Assembly (NCBI RefSeq): GCF_014805625.2
Contig: NW_023998610.1
Span: 123,203 to 187,202, forward strand
Source: Glossina fuscipes
Taxonomy: Eukaryota; Arthropoda; Insecta; Diptera; Glossinidae
Direction: 5' to 3'
DNA length: 64,000 nucleotides
Part shown: in pieces, positions 12,111 through 25,033 of the stretch
Numbering within the stretch: the stretch's first letter is position 1
Layout of the letters: each line of letters opens with the position of its first letter
Program-made: the position numbers and the translations under genes
The notes under the pieces: generated by a model
What the model saw: the letters and a program-made list of their open reading frames with translations, nothing else
What the model was told of the DNA's origin: nothing
Database searches by the model: none

Positions 12111-15100
12111 GTGTTGCTTAAAAAAGGCTAGCTTTTATGGGAACTCATGCAAGAAATTGACGAAATAAAAAAGGGAAAATTGGAAACAATAATCGCAAAA
12201 ATTCGGAAACAGCAGAAGGGAACTGAAATGCTAAAGAATAATTTTACTATTTACGGGGAAAAATTTTTTTCGAACACGATAATGCAATGTTCGTATCTGA
12301 TTTATCAACTGTAGGCAAAACGTGTATGAAAAAAAACAAGTTATAAGTAACTTGTGCGATATTAACTACAACTAAACAAGCTACAGCATCGACGACATCA
12401 ACAACACCAATTACGGATATAGATGCAATTACAAAACCAACAATAATTGCGTGAGTAACCCCAACTATGCCATAATGAAAATAAGTCTGACCGATCATAT
12501 CACAAAAATACAATTGATCGTACTATACGTTGCAGTTGTCTTTTTCTGATTCTAATTATCTCATTTTGATTATATCATTTTATTGTATCTATCCGTTTAT
12601 TTAAAGGTATTTAAACTTTCTGTATGGAACGTTAAATTTAGCAAAGGCTATGAATAACATAACTTTATTTATAAGTTTGCTTACATAGGTTCTTCGAATC
12701 CCTTTGACATATGTAGCTGGCTGGTTAGTTCCAGCGACAACGTTCGGTTCTTGGCTGAATAAAAACAAAGACAATTAAAAACTTGCAAAATTATCACCCA
12801 GAGCTTCAATAATATAATAGAAGAGTTTCGATATATATAAAGTGAGTTGTAGTTCGGGATTATATTAAAATTATATTTTTGGAAATTACAGCATTATAAG
12901 AAGAATTGAGGCGTCAACATTAATCATCTCGGACGATTTTAATAGCAATATATTGGTGAAAGACACCTTTGTGAAAAAATCTGATCGTGTCCTCTGTAAC
13001 CAATTGCATTTCTTCTCTAGTGTTGTTAAAAATATAATATCAAGGTTTAAGGATTCCCTTAAGATTATTCAAGTTCTCCTAAATGCTAGACACGTGGTGA
13101 GGGATGTGGATGTTTGTCAAGCAAGGCGGATTCCCTGCGAAGAGATATGGAAGCGACCACACTAAGCCATGGCTGGCCGCTTCGCCTTTGATTAAGTGTG
13201 AAAATTGGAATAGCGTTAGATCAGGACGGTCGAATTGTAGCAAACCTACCTGATACGTAATAAGAGAACGGAATGCCGCTACACGAAGATACTAAAGTAA
13301 ATTTGTAGTCAAAACGAGAATGTTAAAACTGCAGTAAGGAATATTNNNNNNNNNNAGGCAATCATTAGAAAATAGGCACATAATTATTAAGCACGTAAAT
13401 ACAAAGAAATCGCTTTGACGATTATATATACTTATGTGTGCGATATTTAACATAATTAAGTTCACATATGGAAAAGACCAACAATGTGCAAGACATATTT
13501 ACGTTACTCTTTATTTAAATTACTCTTTAATTACTTTATATAATCCGTAATCATCAAGAATAGAATAATATTATGAATTGTTTATCGCACTGCTGCCTTT
13601 TTCGATCTCCATTTGCTTTTTTTTTAAAACTTTTATTTTACTTAACTGGAGCCTGTTATTATGAATATGCTACTCCTTTGGGATAGAGCAGGGACAAAGC
13701 CGACCGAAGAAACTCCTCCTACCCTAGGTACACGGACGTTACATAGTTTGGGTTGATTAACCTTTTTTGCAAGACAATGAATTGAACGAAGAACAAAGAA
13801 TATAACTAGTGAAAGCATCGAATTATTTCATTGAAAGGCGCCCTTATACATAAGACTTTCACATAGAAATACTTCCAACCGGTTTTCACTAATGTATTCA
13901 TTAACAAAATCACACAATTTTTCTCAATGATCAACTAACATTTAGAGAAACTATAAAACAAATAAAAAAAATGTAAAGTTAATTAACTACATTTTCCTTT
14001 TTTTACTATGAACTATTAATGCTCTCGATCTACTTGCATTGGCTTTATAGAAAAATTAAGCACAAAATACACGTTCAATTGCTGCGCATGAGTTGTTAAT
14101 AGTTTAAAATCATTGCAATTTCTAATGACGTTCTTATAAACAAACTCCTTGACACATTGAACCTCACAATCCCAAAGTGAAAGAAAAAATGCTACAAATT
14201 CAACAACTATTATCGAATATTTGTTTCATTTACTTATTTTACGTTCTCTTATTTGGCGGTTTGGCGGTTTGCGTTTACATAAGTCCTAATTTTTTGTTTT
14301 TTTTTTTATAATTATATAATTAGCAAACTTTATTCAAATACGCGCCATTCATTGGTACATCGTTTACCTTACAAATTTGATATTCTAAGCTTGATAGTTT
14401 ATTGTAAATCACAATTTCTGCAGGGGTATATACACTGGCTGACATAACGCAACTACGGATTAAAAATGTGGTGAAATACTGCATTGGCCACCTAATAAGA
14501 ACATTTTACATGAAGAGTTAATTATGAAATGTGGATCGAATGACCTATTTTGGTTTACAGAAATTGCAAAGACGCCTGATTGAACGGTATGCAAATGATA
14601 TTGTTGTTTTAATTAGTATCGCGTCAAAAGCGATACTTCTCTTGAAACAAAAAAGGAGCCAGCAATGACTAAACAAAAAACGACGGCGAAGTCAAAGTAG
14701 GCATGCGAAAAATCGATGCCAACTATGTTTTGAAAAGCCAAAGTTATTTATTTTCTGGGCTGATACAAAATTTTGGTGCTAATTGCTTGAAAAGAAGCAC
14801 GCCTTGCAAAAGAAAATTTCCCATTGTCTTAAGTTATTTCCGTTAGTTGAACAGCTTGTAATCGCAACTAAAAAGCTGAGGAGCATCAGACTATTCAGCG
14901 ACCTTAGTACCTATGCGCAGATTGTTGCAATCACAAATAAACATGCAATTACAATGACACAAGCGGGAGCGGCGTGCCAAACAAAAAAATATTTGAACTA
15001 AACAGCAATCTTTTGTACAGCTGCGTTTACCTCATGATCTTATATGCAAAGGCATACATGACACCGAAAAATGGGCAAGGTGGCTACTACGTTCTCGGTG

Positions 15101-15899
15101 TTCTTATGTTCGATATTTATATTTCCCCGCACGTATAAAGAACATTATAATTCAACCTCACTTATTTATAATGGAAATGTTAAGAAGAGCCCTATCTTCT
15201 ACGGACAGCATTTATTTCTAACGCAACGGCTAAATGCTATAATATACATATTCGAGTAAAATCTAATGGCTATGCTTGTTATAATAACTTATCTTGCAAC
15301 ACAATCACCGACGCCAAGTCGGACAGAAGTCTTCAAGGCAAATATGGCTAACTTATTATGTATGGTGTGTAGGTCCAAGCGGGTGACGACAGATTTTCTT
15401 AGGGTCGGTGATATATTATCTCGTCCACAACTCTATCGAGAAAAAGGAGGATATCTATTCTTCCTCTTCTCTAGATCTCCGTTTGTATTCGGATTGCTAT
15501 TGCCAATGGGTTTAATAATCACATTCCAAGCATGTCAGCTGACTTACATCGAATGTGACATTATGACTCCATTCCGCCTTTACTTATCGCGCACAGCATC
15601 TCTACGACACTCACAAGAGAATGACGAATTGCTATTCTAGGTTAAATATATAGAAATAATTTACAAATAGATTTAGGACCAAAAAAAATTCCTGCGACTT
15701 TGGTCTTTACAGTTGCTGATCGATAAACAAGAGAAAAAAAGTGATTGATGATGTTTAATAGCCTTTGGGCGAAAACTGCACCGACTCGCTTCATTGGGAG
15801 TTATCAAACGCCACAGGTGTACATAAACTAAGGCTTACATAGGTTGCGAACATTTAATTTATTAAATATATAATAATAAATAATGGCATGTTTGGTGTT
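12111..15899. other. Intergenic with a 10-N gap, no gene recognised
   Basis: No gene could be supported. A frame at 12953-13165 begins after a stretch readable as IISDDFNSN, which faintly recalls an endonuclease motif, but nothing else fits. A 124-codon frame at 15266-15640 has no recognisable domain and no matching splice or promoter context. Confidence 0.4.
13346..13355. other. Assembly gap, 10 N
   Basis: Ten undetermined bases. The short length suggests a closed or estimated gap in a scaffold. Confidence 0.99.
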
Positions 15900-16368
15900 T
15901 CCGTAGTTTAAAGAAACGCGACCATTATGTTGATCAGTATGGCAACTTTGTCGCGCGGTATAGTCGTATATTTTTTGTGTCGGCAATTAAAATTTTAATT
16001 TTTTGTTGAATTTCGTGGCTATTCTGCCTTATAGTGTGTGATTTTATAATATACTTTGAGAAGAAAGTGAGTGAATTCAAAGTAAGAGAAATATTTTTCT
16101 TTTACGATTTCATTTGATTCATTTGATTTTTGCAAACAAAAATTTTGAGCTCTGATAAAAATCTCTCTTTTTTTTTTTTGTTTTCTCTCTTTTTCTCTGT
16201 TATTTTTTTTTACTGTTTGGAGTTTGTGTTGCTAGTGACCTCTCGTTACAGTGTCAACCTAACAGAGAAGTTTTGCACAAATTGGTTGATAAATTTTTAC
16301 GTTCAGGATTTTTTTTAGTGATTTGTGTGTCTGTTCTTCATAATCAACAACTGTCTTTTTGACAGGAC

Positions 16369-17421
16369 ATGGAGTGTTTATATACACCTTGTCGGGCGAA
16401 ATCAGGCCCGGATTCTGATAGATTCGTTTCTTGTTGGCTCTGCGAGCGCTTTGGTCATGCAAAGTGTGCCGGTATTCTCGGCCGTGCTGCTGACGCAGTC
16501 GCTGATCCGGCTAAAGGCTTAAGATGGTCATGTCCTGACTGTAGGCAGCGGGACATTGACTTTTATAAACTTTTCACGGAGACCCGTTATGGTTTCTCGG
16601 AATTGAGTAGAAATCTCGGCTCCTTGTGGGAAAAGTTTGAGCTCATTAAGTCTAGGTTTGATGAGTGTCGCTTTATTGGACACTCATCTTCTACTCGTAG
16701 CGTAGCGTGCGGGACGTCATCTCTGGCTTTCTCCAAATCTAATTCGTTGGTACAAGTTACCGCTCCCTGTAACTCTAAAATGAATAGTAATGTTTCCGAT
16801 ATTGCTGAGTCGGTTGGTAGCCAAACAGTTACAAACAAACCGGCAAGTCCATCGGTTTTAAGCTATGCTGAAGTGGCAAGGGTATCTCCGCCCAGAGCCG
16901 CCACTCACTCTAATCAAGTGCCATCGTCTAAAAGTAATGAAGAGAAAAATAAGTCATCCTCTCCTCCTGGCTGTTCGCGTGTGAGTGCTGGTCACCAGAC
17001 TGGGCAAGTCTAAAAAGCTGCCGGTACAAGGGCGATAACCCCATCTATATTTTCCCCAACTCGAAACTCTCCTACTGTGAACCCCCCTCCTGTTCCAAAT
17101 AATGACATTTGCTTGACGACAGTTCCTCCCAGAAAGGCAATATTTGTGTCAAGACTGGCACCTGAAACATCGGTGGATAACATAAAGGGTTATCTGGCGA
17201 CCAAAGTCTCATCAGTCAACTTAAAGTGTGTTAGCATCTTCAAAATGGCTTATTCTCAAGCTAGGGCAATCTCCTCTCTTAAAATATTAGTTCGGACTGA
17301 AAACAGTGATATGTTTTTAAACAAATCACTGTGGCCAGTAGGATCCTTAATTAAGGAATTTATCCCTCGAGATTGTCCCCGTAATACCAAGGCAATAGTC
17401 TTGTCGCCTTCAAAAAACTAA
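16369..17421 (+). pseudogene. ORF1 with PHD-type zinc finger, copy B (one in-frame stop)
   Basis: ORF1 protein of about 350 residues, expected to bind the element RNA. Residues 1-58 form a C4HC3 PHD-type finger: C3, C8, C22, C25, H30, C33, C55, C58. The middle is Ser-rich. From about residue 256 to the end there is a region starting KAIFVSRLAP that resembles the RRM-like C-terminal part of insect CR1/Jockey ORF1 proteins. One TAA at 17011-17013 interrupts it, and the same frame is open on both sides. The start ATG at 16369 is chosen because the finger begins two residues later. ORF2 follows directly in another frame. Role inferred from family architecture. Confidence 0.85.
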
Positions 17422-17429
17422 TTGTTTCT

Positions 17430-20211
17430 TCAGGCCCACTATCTCTCATTTATCAAAATGTTAGGGGCCTAAATTCGAAAATTCGTTCCACTTTTCTAAA
17501 TTCAGTGAGCACGGAATTTTTCTGTTTGGCCTTTACTGAAACCTGGCTAAAACCCGATCTTCATTCGTCGGAACTTTTTCATAATTCTTTCCAAGTGTTT
17601 AGAAATGATCGAGTAAATCGCATTGGTGGTGGTGTATTAATTGCCATATCTGCGTCAGTCCCGTCCAATTTAATTGAATTTCCCACTTCTCCTGACGTTG
17701 AATTTATCGCTATTCGTGCGAATATGCCTGATAAACATCTATTCATAACCTGCTCCTATATTCCCCCAAATTCTGATATCTCCATTTACGGGAAACACGC
17801 TGCCCTCATTTGTGAAGTGGCCAAGCGGTCTAGACCCACCGATTTGGTCGTTGCATTGGGTGACTTCAATTTGCCCCAAGTCACTTGGTGTAACACTGAT
17901 AATTCTGGCTGTTTGGTTCCTATTTCAACGTCTGATAGGGCTGTTGTGTTGTGTTCTTTAGTGAATTGTTTGATCATAATTTGGGTCAATATAATCGTAC
18001 CCCTAGTTGTAATGGTAGACTGCTTGATCTCTGCTTTGCCAATTTTCCCGAGATTTACGTAAATCGTTGTCCACCTTTTAGTTTACCTGAGGATCCTTAT
18101 CATCCATCAATATGCATTTCCTTTCATCATATTAATGATGGTTCGTTGAACTGCCTTAATGTGCCAAATCAAACTTTTTTAAATAATTATTATGATTTTC
18201 ATAAAATCAATATTGTATTACTAAAACATCGTCTTTCACATCTGACGCTTGATTTCTCAACCGGTAGTATTGAAAGCTTATTGCCATCGTTCTACAATAC
18301 ATTAAATCTAGCTATTGCTGCATCTGTTCCGATCAAGCATAGTCGACCTCGAAGCAGATGTCCCCCGTGGTTTAATAAGACAATTAAATATCACAAAAAT
18401 AGAAAAAACTCGCTATTCAAAAAATATTCGAAAAGTGGCTCTGCGCTCGACTATGTCGCTTACTCGGTGGCGAGGCATAGATTTAACTCCCTCAACCATC
18501 ATTATTACTGCAGATACCTTCAGTTCACTAAATCCTCTCTGTTTGCTAATCCTAAATTCTTCTTTAAATTTGTTAACTCTAAAAGAAAAATTTCCACATA
18601 TCCCTCTCATGTTTCTTTTGATGTTCTTTGATGCTCTGGTTCCTCGGATGATTTTGAAATCTCAAATCTATTTGCTGAGTATTTCCGACGAAACTTTTCG
18701 ATTGCTAATTTCGATTTATCAGCAAACTACCCATATCCAATAACTAACTCGGTTTCAATACCTAACTTGGTTATTTCGGAAGATGATGTTTTCAAAGGGT
18801 TGAGTTCTCTAAAATACAGTTGTTCGACTGGACCTGATGGAATTCCATCATGTGTACTTAAATCTTGCGCTGTCGAGTTGTGTGGTGTGATCTCAAAGAT
18901 TTTTAACGTGTCCTTGTATTCAGGTGTTTTCCCTTCATGTTGGAAGAGTAGTTTCCTTATTGCTATATACAAGAGTGGAAGTAGACAATTTGTTGAGAAC
19001 TACAGAGGCATAGCCAAGTTGAGTGTCTTGCCCAAGTTGTTCGAGCGTATTGTGACTCAGCATTTGGCCTTTGCCATTAATTCGTATATTTCTCCGCACC
19101 AGCACGGCTTTCGGAAAGGGCGATCTACAGTCACCAACTTGTTAGAGTTTACCTGTCATGTTTTTAAGGCTTTTTCTAGTGGCTCTCGCACAGATGTTAT
19201 TTACACTGATTTAAGCAAAGCATTTGATATGGTTAACCATAGACTACTTATCTTTAAACTCCAAGCCTCTGGTTTCCCACCCTACTTAGTGAAATGGATA
19301 AGCTCTTATCTGCACAATAGATCCTTCAGAGTTTTGTTTAACTTCATCACCTCGGATGAATTTCCCGTTACGTCTGGCGTACCTCAAGGAAGTCACTTAG
19401 GTCCCATTTTATTTAGTTTATACATTAACGATCTCCCATCGGTCGTTAATTCCAGCCAGATCTTAATGTACGCTGAAACTGTTTTCTTCCTTCTCTGTTG
19501 AATCGCAATCACATCAGCTTCAAGGTGATTTGGATAATTTTGTTGCATGGTGCTCTTTGAATCTCCTGAAACTAAATCTGAGTAAATGTAAAAAGCTTTC
19601 ATTCTCAAGAAGAAAGTCATTCATTACTCAGTATTTTATTGATGCGCATAAGTTGGAGGACGTCGATTCGATTACAGATTTAGGCGTTCTATTTGACCTT
19701 AGGTTACGTTTTAACTGGCATATTGAGCTCTCGATTAGCAAAGCTAGGTCCGCGCTTGGTTTTATAAAAAGGTCCAAAGAACTTGATGATCCCTACATTA
19801 CGAAAAGGCTGTACATGTGTTTGGTTAGACCCATACCCAAATTTGGGTTGGGATCCGATTGCCTCTCTTCCTCCGTATGAAAATAGGTTGCTTCTGCTGT
19901 CCCTACCGTCTCTGGAGAAACGTAGATTTGTTCTTGGCGTTTCCTTTCTAATTAAAGTAATAAATGGTGCTATTGACCCGCCTTCATTATTTGGTGAAAT
20001 AAGCTTTAATGTCTCTAACCGCTTCTCTAGGCATTTTATCTTGGTTAAGCTTAATCAGTGTAAATTTGATTATGAGCTGTTCAATCCGCTCAGAGTCGTT
20101 TGCAAGAACCTAAATGACGTCTACCACTTATTCTCGTTATCGGACTCTTTAAAGTTCATTAAAGCAACATTGCTTAATACGCGCGATTTACCTATGTCAT
20201 ATTTAAACTAG
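17430..20211 (+). pseudogene. ORF2 endonuclease and reverse transcriptase, copy B (broken)
   Basis: Endonuclease from about 17445 (LIYQNVRGLNSK, then FTETWL, GGGVLIAIS, CSYIPPNS, LGDFNLP), followed by RT motifs (STGPDGIPSC, NYRGIAKLSVLPKLFERIV, HGFRKGRS, YTDLSKAFDMVNH, GVPQGSHLGPILFSLYIND). Lesions: a frame break at about 17945 that copy A shares; a 9-nt in-frame insertion at about 18620-18630 creating a TGA at 18629; an 8-nt deletion at about 19474 that removes the two Asp codons of the YADD box; and a deletion of roughly 100 nt at about 19840 in the C-terminal region. The C-terminal reading ends at 20211. Dead as an enzyme because the catalytic aspartate pair is missing. Confidence 0.88.
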
Positions 20212-20510
20212 CTTTTATCCTTAAAAAGTCGTTACGTTTCGAAAGTGAATTATTGTCAATTTATTATCGGTTGCCAGGCTTATGCATGTTTGCGATGGCT
20301 TAGGGGTTCATTTGCAATTTGGTCCTGTACCGGTTGTAAGTGTGCTCCTATGCTGATAGTGTACATGCTTTTGTTTCTTTTTCTTTTTTTTTCTTCTTAT
20401 TTGTTTTATTATGCTTATACTCAACTTTATTGTTAATTAATATTAGTTTTGCATTAAGAGCCTATTGAACTCGACTGTTATTTGTTTAGTTGAGTTTCTA
20501 GTATAGGTGG

Positions 20511-20535
20511 AATAAAATAAATAAATAAATAAATA
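20511..20535 (+). repeat. 3' short-repeat tail of CR1-like copy B
   Basis: AATAAA followed by repeated AAAT units directly after the 3' UTR. Short-period tails of this kind are used in priming by CR1-type elements. The AATAAA could also act as a poly(A) signal. Confidence 0.75.
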
Positions 20536-22149
20536 GAAGAATTATTGCACACTTTTTAAAATTTTTCAAAATATTTATTTTTTCCTTTTAATCAGATATT
20601 TGGTTGGCTTACAAGAAACCATTTCAAAAATCTTTCTAAAAACTTGACTTCAAATACCATGTATATGTGTTGTGTGTTTGTGTGTATGATTAGGCATTTA
20701 ATTCAACTACTTAACATTTGACACATAAATTGAGAACGTGTTAAGTGTTTGTTATTAGTATTATAATATCCACTCGAAATCCCTGTCACATAAGCTGTCA
20801 TTACATCAGAACGGATTACTTATTAAAGAAATTCTGGGTAGAAGTTGATTTTCTATTGAAAAGAAATTTTCTAGATTTTTTGTTTTATTTTCTCAAGAAA
20901 ATTAAAAAAACTTAACTGAGAAGATACTTTCAAAATTAAACTTTAAACTGATACATAAATGTTTTACCCAATAATTTGTGGTTATAAAGAGGGGAGACTC
21001 TCCGCTTTAGGTTTATATCACAGTAAGAGCGGCAATAACAAAATTTAGAAATATGTATGTAAGAGAGTAAGATGATAAGCTGTAAAAAATATACTGGAAA
21101 ATAATTTTACTTAAGGAAACTTTTCTTGCATTGTATATTCAAGCTTTAAGTAAAGCTGTGTCGGAGTGTTGAATGTGGTTGGGTAGCAATAAAATTGCAA
21201 ATAAATGGTACGCTACATAAAATGGATATTTTTGTTATTTGTATTTGTATTTGAGTTCAAGTCGAAATTGTTTGAAATTATATTGTTTTGTACCTGTTCT
21301 ACCCACCGGTGATGATATATTAGATGAATTAACTAAATTGGCTAATCAGAATTAAATTTAACGAACGTGTGAACACCATGAAAAACGATAATAAAGTGTT
21401 CGAAGAAACTTATCCAATCGAATGATATTTAATAGTTTTCATAATAATACAATTGTATTTTCATTCTGGAAGCCGACTTCTTGTTAGACAACTTAATGTA
21501 GAAAAATATAAGTTTGAACTTTGAAACGACCTAAATTATAAATCATTGGGAATAAGATTAAAAACTTTTTATTTGTTTCTTATTAATTTTTATGACACTT
21601 GAAATTCCAAAGAGCACAGCACAAGTCTAAATTGACTTGAAATGCTAAGGCCCACCAGTTTAGTGAGAATTTCTTTGATGTTCCCTTTCGAAATCCATTT
21701 TCGTTTTGATCCATTTTAGAGAAAAACATTTCTGTCGATAAAAAGGTAGTAGCCACGCTATAATTTTTTGTGATGTAGAATGATAAATAAATATATCTGT
21801 TTCTATATAGATACATATATATATATTTGTTAAACATTTAATGTATATGTATATATATGTGTTACTGCGGTTATATACTAATAAGTGTTTGCGTGTATTT
21901 TGTTCTATTGGTGATATTGATAAAGTAACAGTAAAATTCGATGATTTTGAGCTTCCTCTGCATAAAATAATAATTGGCAATTTAGTATCATTGAGTCATT
22001 CAAAATACATATACGCTAGTCAATGAACGTCCGACATTGCATTTTCGACATTGATTACCTTTGTGGTTTGATTTAAAGAAAACCGTTGTCGAAGTCCATC
22101 AATAACTTGTAGATGCTTATACTGTAGCAGCTTCAACAAAGCTTTATTG
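20536..22149. other. Intergenic, no gene recognised
   Basis: AT-rich sequence with no recognisable gene. Short frames at 21583-22026 overlap each other on both strands around a TA-rich tract (about 21810-21860) and show no known domain. Confidence 0.4.
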
Positions 22150-22198
22150 TCTCTTTTGGTTTGAACAAAGAGCGGGCTAGAGGAAAAAGTAGGAAAAC

Positions 22199-22890
22199 CA
22201 TGTATTGACATATTTATCGGGCATAAACCCATCTAAAACTCTCAAAGAACTTTCGAACAGTTTAGCAGTTAATGAATCAACTGTTTCTAGACGTATACAT
22301 GCGATGAAAAAGATCCATTACAGCATCGCAGTTTCATTGCGTTCCAGGCAAGAAAGAAGAGTTTTCTTTAGTTCATGGTAATTGGCGATGAGAAGTGGGT
22401 TTACTGCGATAATCCCGAAAAATGTCATCGATTAGTCCAGGATAGCCGTCCACATCAATACCGAAGCGGAATATATACGAGCGTAAACTTTTATTGCGCA
22501 AATGATAGGATTGCAGGCTGGTAAAACCGAATGGAACTGTTACCGGAGATGTCTACCGGTGTGAAGTTGAACCATGTAGCTTTGCAAAAAGACCAGCAAT
22601 AGCAAAATCACCCTCATACATGACGATGTTCGGCGACCAGTCGCAAGAGCTGCAAGAATACGCTGTGCAGCTCGAATGGAAAGTTCTACCACACTCGGTG
22701 TCATGCCTTTGCTAACACGCGGTCTCTAACTGCGCGAGAGGTGCGCAAATGGGTCAATGATTGAATCGATGATTGAATCGCTGTCAAGCCGACATCGTTC
22801 TGTCGACAGAAAAGTTATAAAAAATGGTGAAAAATATTTTTTTTAATAGATATTGTACTAATTTTTGTCAATAAATGCTTCTTTCAAATA
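22199..22890 (+). mobile_element. Degenerate mariner transposon relic
   Basis: Plus-strand translation in shifting frames matches the order of a mariner transposase: a helix-turn-helix segment KTLKELSNSLAVNESTVSRR (about 22232-22291), a first catalytic Asp block GDEKWVYCDNP (about 22384), a second catalytic Asp block DDVRRPVARAA (about 22620), and LEWKVLPHS (about 22672). The region with the third Asp (YSPDLAPSD in family members) is replaced by frame-broken sequence. The spacing between the first two Asp blocks is shorter than usual, which suggests an internal deletion. No inverted repeats were found. Family assignment rests on known mariner motifs. Confidence 0.72.
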
Positions 22891-24933
22891 AACAAATGCC
22901 CAAGCATATAATACGTTATAGTATATATGTATATATATATTGTTTATATTTTTAATTAGGCAGTAGCAATATTTCAGTAATAGAAGACTGATGTGGATAC
23001 TAATATTACTAGCGAAGAACGTTGCCTAATGTTTTTAGGAAAAAACACTACGTGAAAACTAATAATTTGGAGCGCGTGAAGTTTCACACTTTCTGAGATA
23101 AATTTAAATTTCATGCTTGAATTCTATTTACGCTAAGTAAATAAGAACTTAAGGCTACTTGTGACACCTGTTAGGCATGTTACCATACATTGTAAATTCC
23201 AAAGGCACAAAATTTATTTTAATTCTCAATCAGCACATTTATATATACGCAATTATTTGCAAAGTTTATGTTTGTGTTGTATGTATGTCTGTCACAACTT
23301 TTAATAATAAATTCCTCCTTTGTTCGAGAAGATATAAAGTACTATGTAGTAATGTGTACTTAAATAAAGATTTATAATAACTTAAGCGCTCTTTCCTAAA
23401 CCATAAATCAGTCACGTATTGCTAGTTGACATAATGATAAACAAAAATGAACATTTAAAGGTGAGCACAATGCGCTTTAATAATAATATTAATATATATA
23501 TACTTATACTTCTGTCCGATCATATCAAACAATAGAGACTTTCAATTTTAAAGTGATCGGTATAAGATTTTCCCTAAAAGATTGTTTCGATTTTTGGTTT
23601 GTTAATATGCGTGAAATGCGTATTTCAAAAATATTGTCAATAGAAACAATTTTTGTGACGAAATCTAAAACCAAATGCTATTTTGCTTAAACTCTGGATG
23701 GGATGCATTTTTATGCGCCTAAATATTATACGGGTTTGCATAGTTTAAGCTTTTGCTCGTGTTAAGCCGAGGTAAAACCTTCACTCGCATACACCATGTC
23801 GCCCATGTCGGTTTTCTATGAACCTGAAAGATAAATATAAATAATGATACGTATAGTAAAGCAGAGAAATGTTTACAATTAGGAAGCCATGCCGAGATTT
23901 ATTCAATGCTGTAGCACACGTGTTTATATACACAAAAAACGGTAATTATATCAATAATTATAACATACTATGACATTCTGCCTGTTTGCTTTAAAGAGAG
24001 CCTTCGTATATTCAGTGTTCCAGTATGTTTATACTCTAGGTATTTTGGTTAAACTTTGGAAATTTATGAGGAATAAGAATTGCTATTGTACAAAGGAAAT
24101 GAAAAAAATTAAATATAAATTTTATATGCGCTTTTGGTGATCATCATTTACTTGCTGTAATTTAACTTAGGAAAGTTACATCTACCTTAGGACGAACGTC
24201 TTTCCATCCACGACCAGTTATATACGCTCACAGTTATTGCGGCCAGTCTTTAACCATTTTATCTGTATGAACAAATTCCATACAATGTATACGCAGCCTT
24301 TCCTTGGATTTTGGTCCTACGTGTATTGTTAAACCTAGTTAAGCATTGTGTGTATTTTAGCGTGGTTTATGTTATTCTAGTATTAGCGTAGAAACTCCAA
24401 CAATTACGGAAATATACACCTGACAGATTGGACGACTTAATAGAGGTGACTCTGATTTGAGCTTTCGAGCCTGAGTTCATATTAGAGTATCGGTAATTAG
24501 CAACGCCAGTGTGTTTAACACGGTTTTTGTGTACGGTCTTCAAAAACGAAAATCGAGAGATCGGAGAGACGTTATTTGTAAGCGAGAGTGAGAACAGCAT
24601 TCAACAGAGGCGCTTGAGATGTTTGTAATATTAACATCGTTTCTTAGCTGCGGTGTCCGAAGGGTAAAGGCCACCATGTGGTATGTAAAGAGAGTAAAGA
24701 ATGAATAATGCATAGAGAGTAAAGTAAGACCTAAAGAATTTGTGGTCGCATATATGCCGCAAAATAAGGATTAATACACATGAAATAAGAATTAATTTAT
24801 ATGAATTTGTAAACAAAATATGTTTTACAATCCCTAAGACATAAAGAATCCATACAGAATGCAGGCTAAATAAGTTATGTCTCAATAAAGACTTGTAAAG
24901 AAAGTCAATGTTAGTGTTAACTAAATAAAAAAT
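22891..24933. other. Intergenic up to assembly gap, no gene recognised
   Basis: No gene seen. The last 600 bases before the gap are less AT-rich, carry repeated AGAGAGTAAAG motifs and an AATAAAG near 24883, and may be part of a repeat (possibly an LTR) that caused the assembly gap. This is a guess from composition and position only. Confidence 0.35.
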
Positions 24934-25033
24934 NNNNNNNNNNNNNNNNNNNNNNNNNNNNNNNNNNNNNNNNNNNNNNNNNNNNNNNNNNNNNNNNNNN
25001 NNNNNNNNNNNNNNNNNNNNNNNNNNNNNNNNN
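24934..25033. other. Assembly gap, 100 N
   Basis: Exactly 100 undetermined bases, the usual placeholder for a scaffold gap of unknown size. Repeat family X copy 2 begins immediately after it. Confidence 0.99.

Larger units (their letters stand above)
15900..20535 (+). mobile_element. CR1-like non-LTR retrotransposon, near full-length copy B
   Basis: Plus-strand element with a 5' UTR of about 400-450 bp (the exact 5' end is uncertain), ORF1 at 16369-17421, ORF2 at about 17430-20211, a 3' UTR, and a terminal AAATA-type short repeat tail at 20511-20535. The tail is short-period repeats and not a plain poly(A). The element encodes the standard CR1-type set: an ORF1 nucleic-acid-binding protein with PHD finger, and an ORF2 endonuclease plus RT. 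I could not identify target-site duplications. At least five disabling lesions make it immobile. Confidence 0.88.

Noticed and set aside
12880..13165. Possible endonuclease motif IISDDFNSN followed by a 70-codon frame
   Set aside because: Only one weak motif. Neither the FTETWL-like nor RT blocks are present in any frame nearby.
15266..15640. 124-codon frame with one hydrophobic stretch
   Set aside because: No recognisable family, no splice-bounded extension and no nearby gene. The length is possible by chance over 64 kb.
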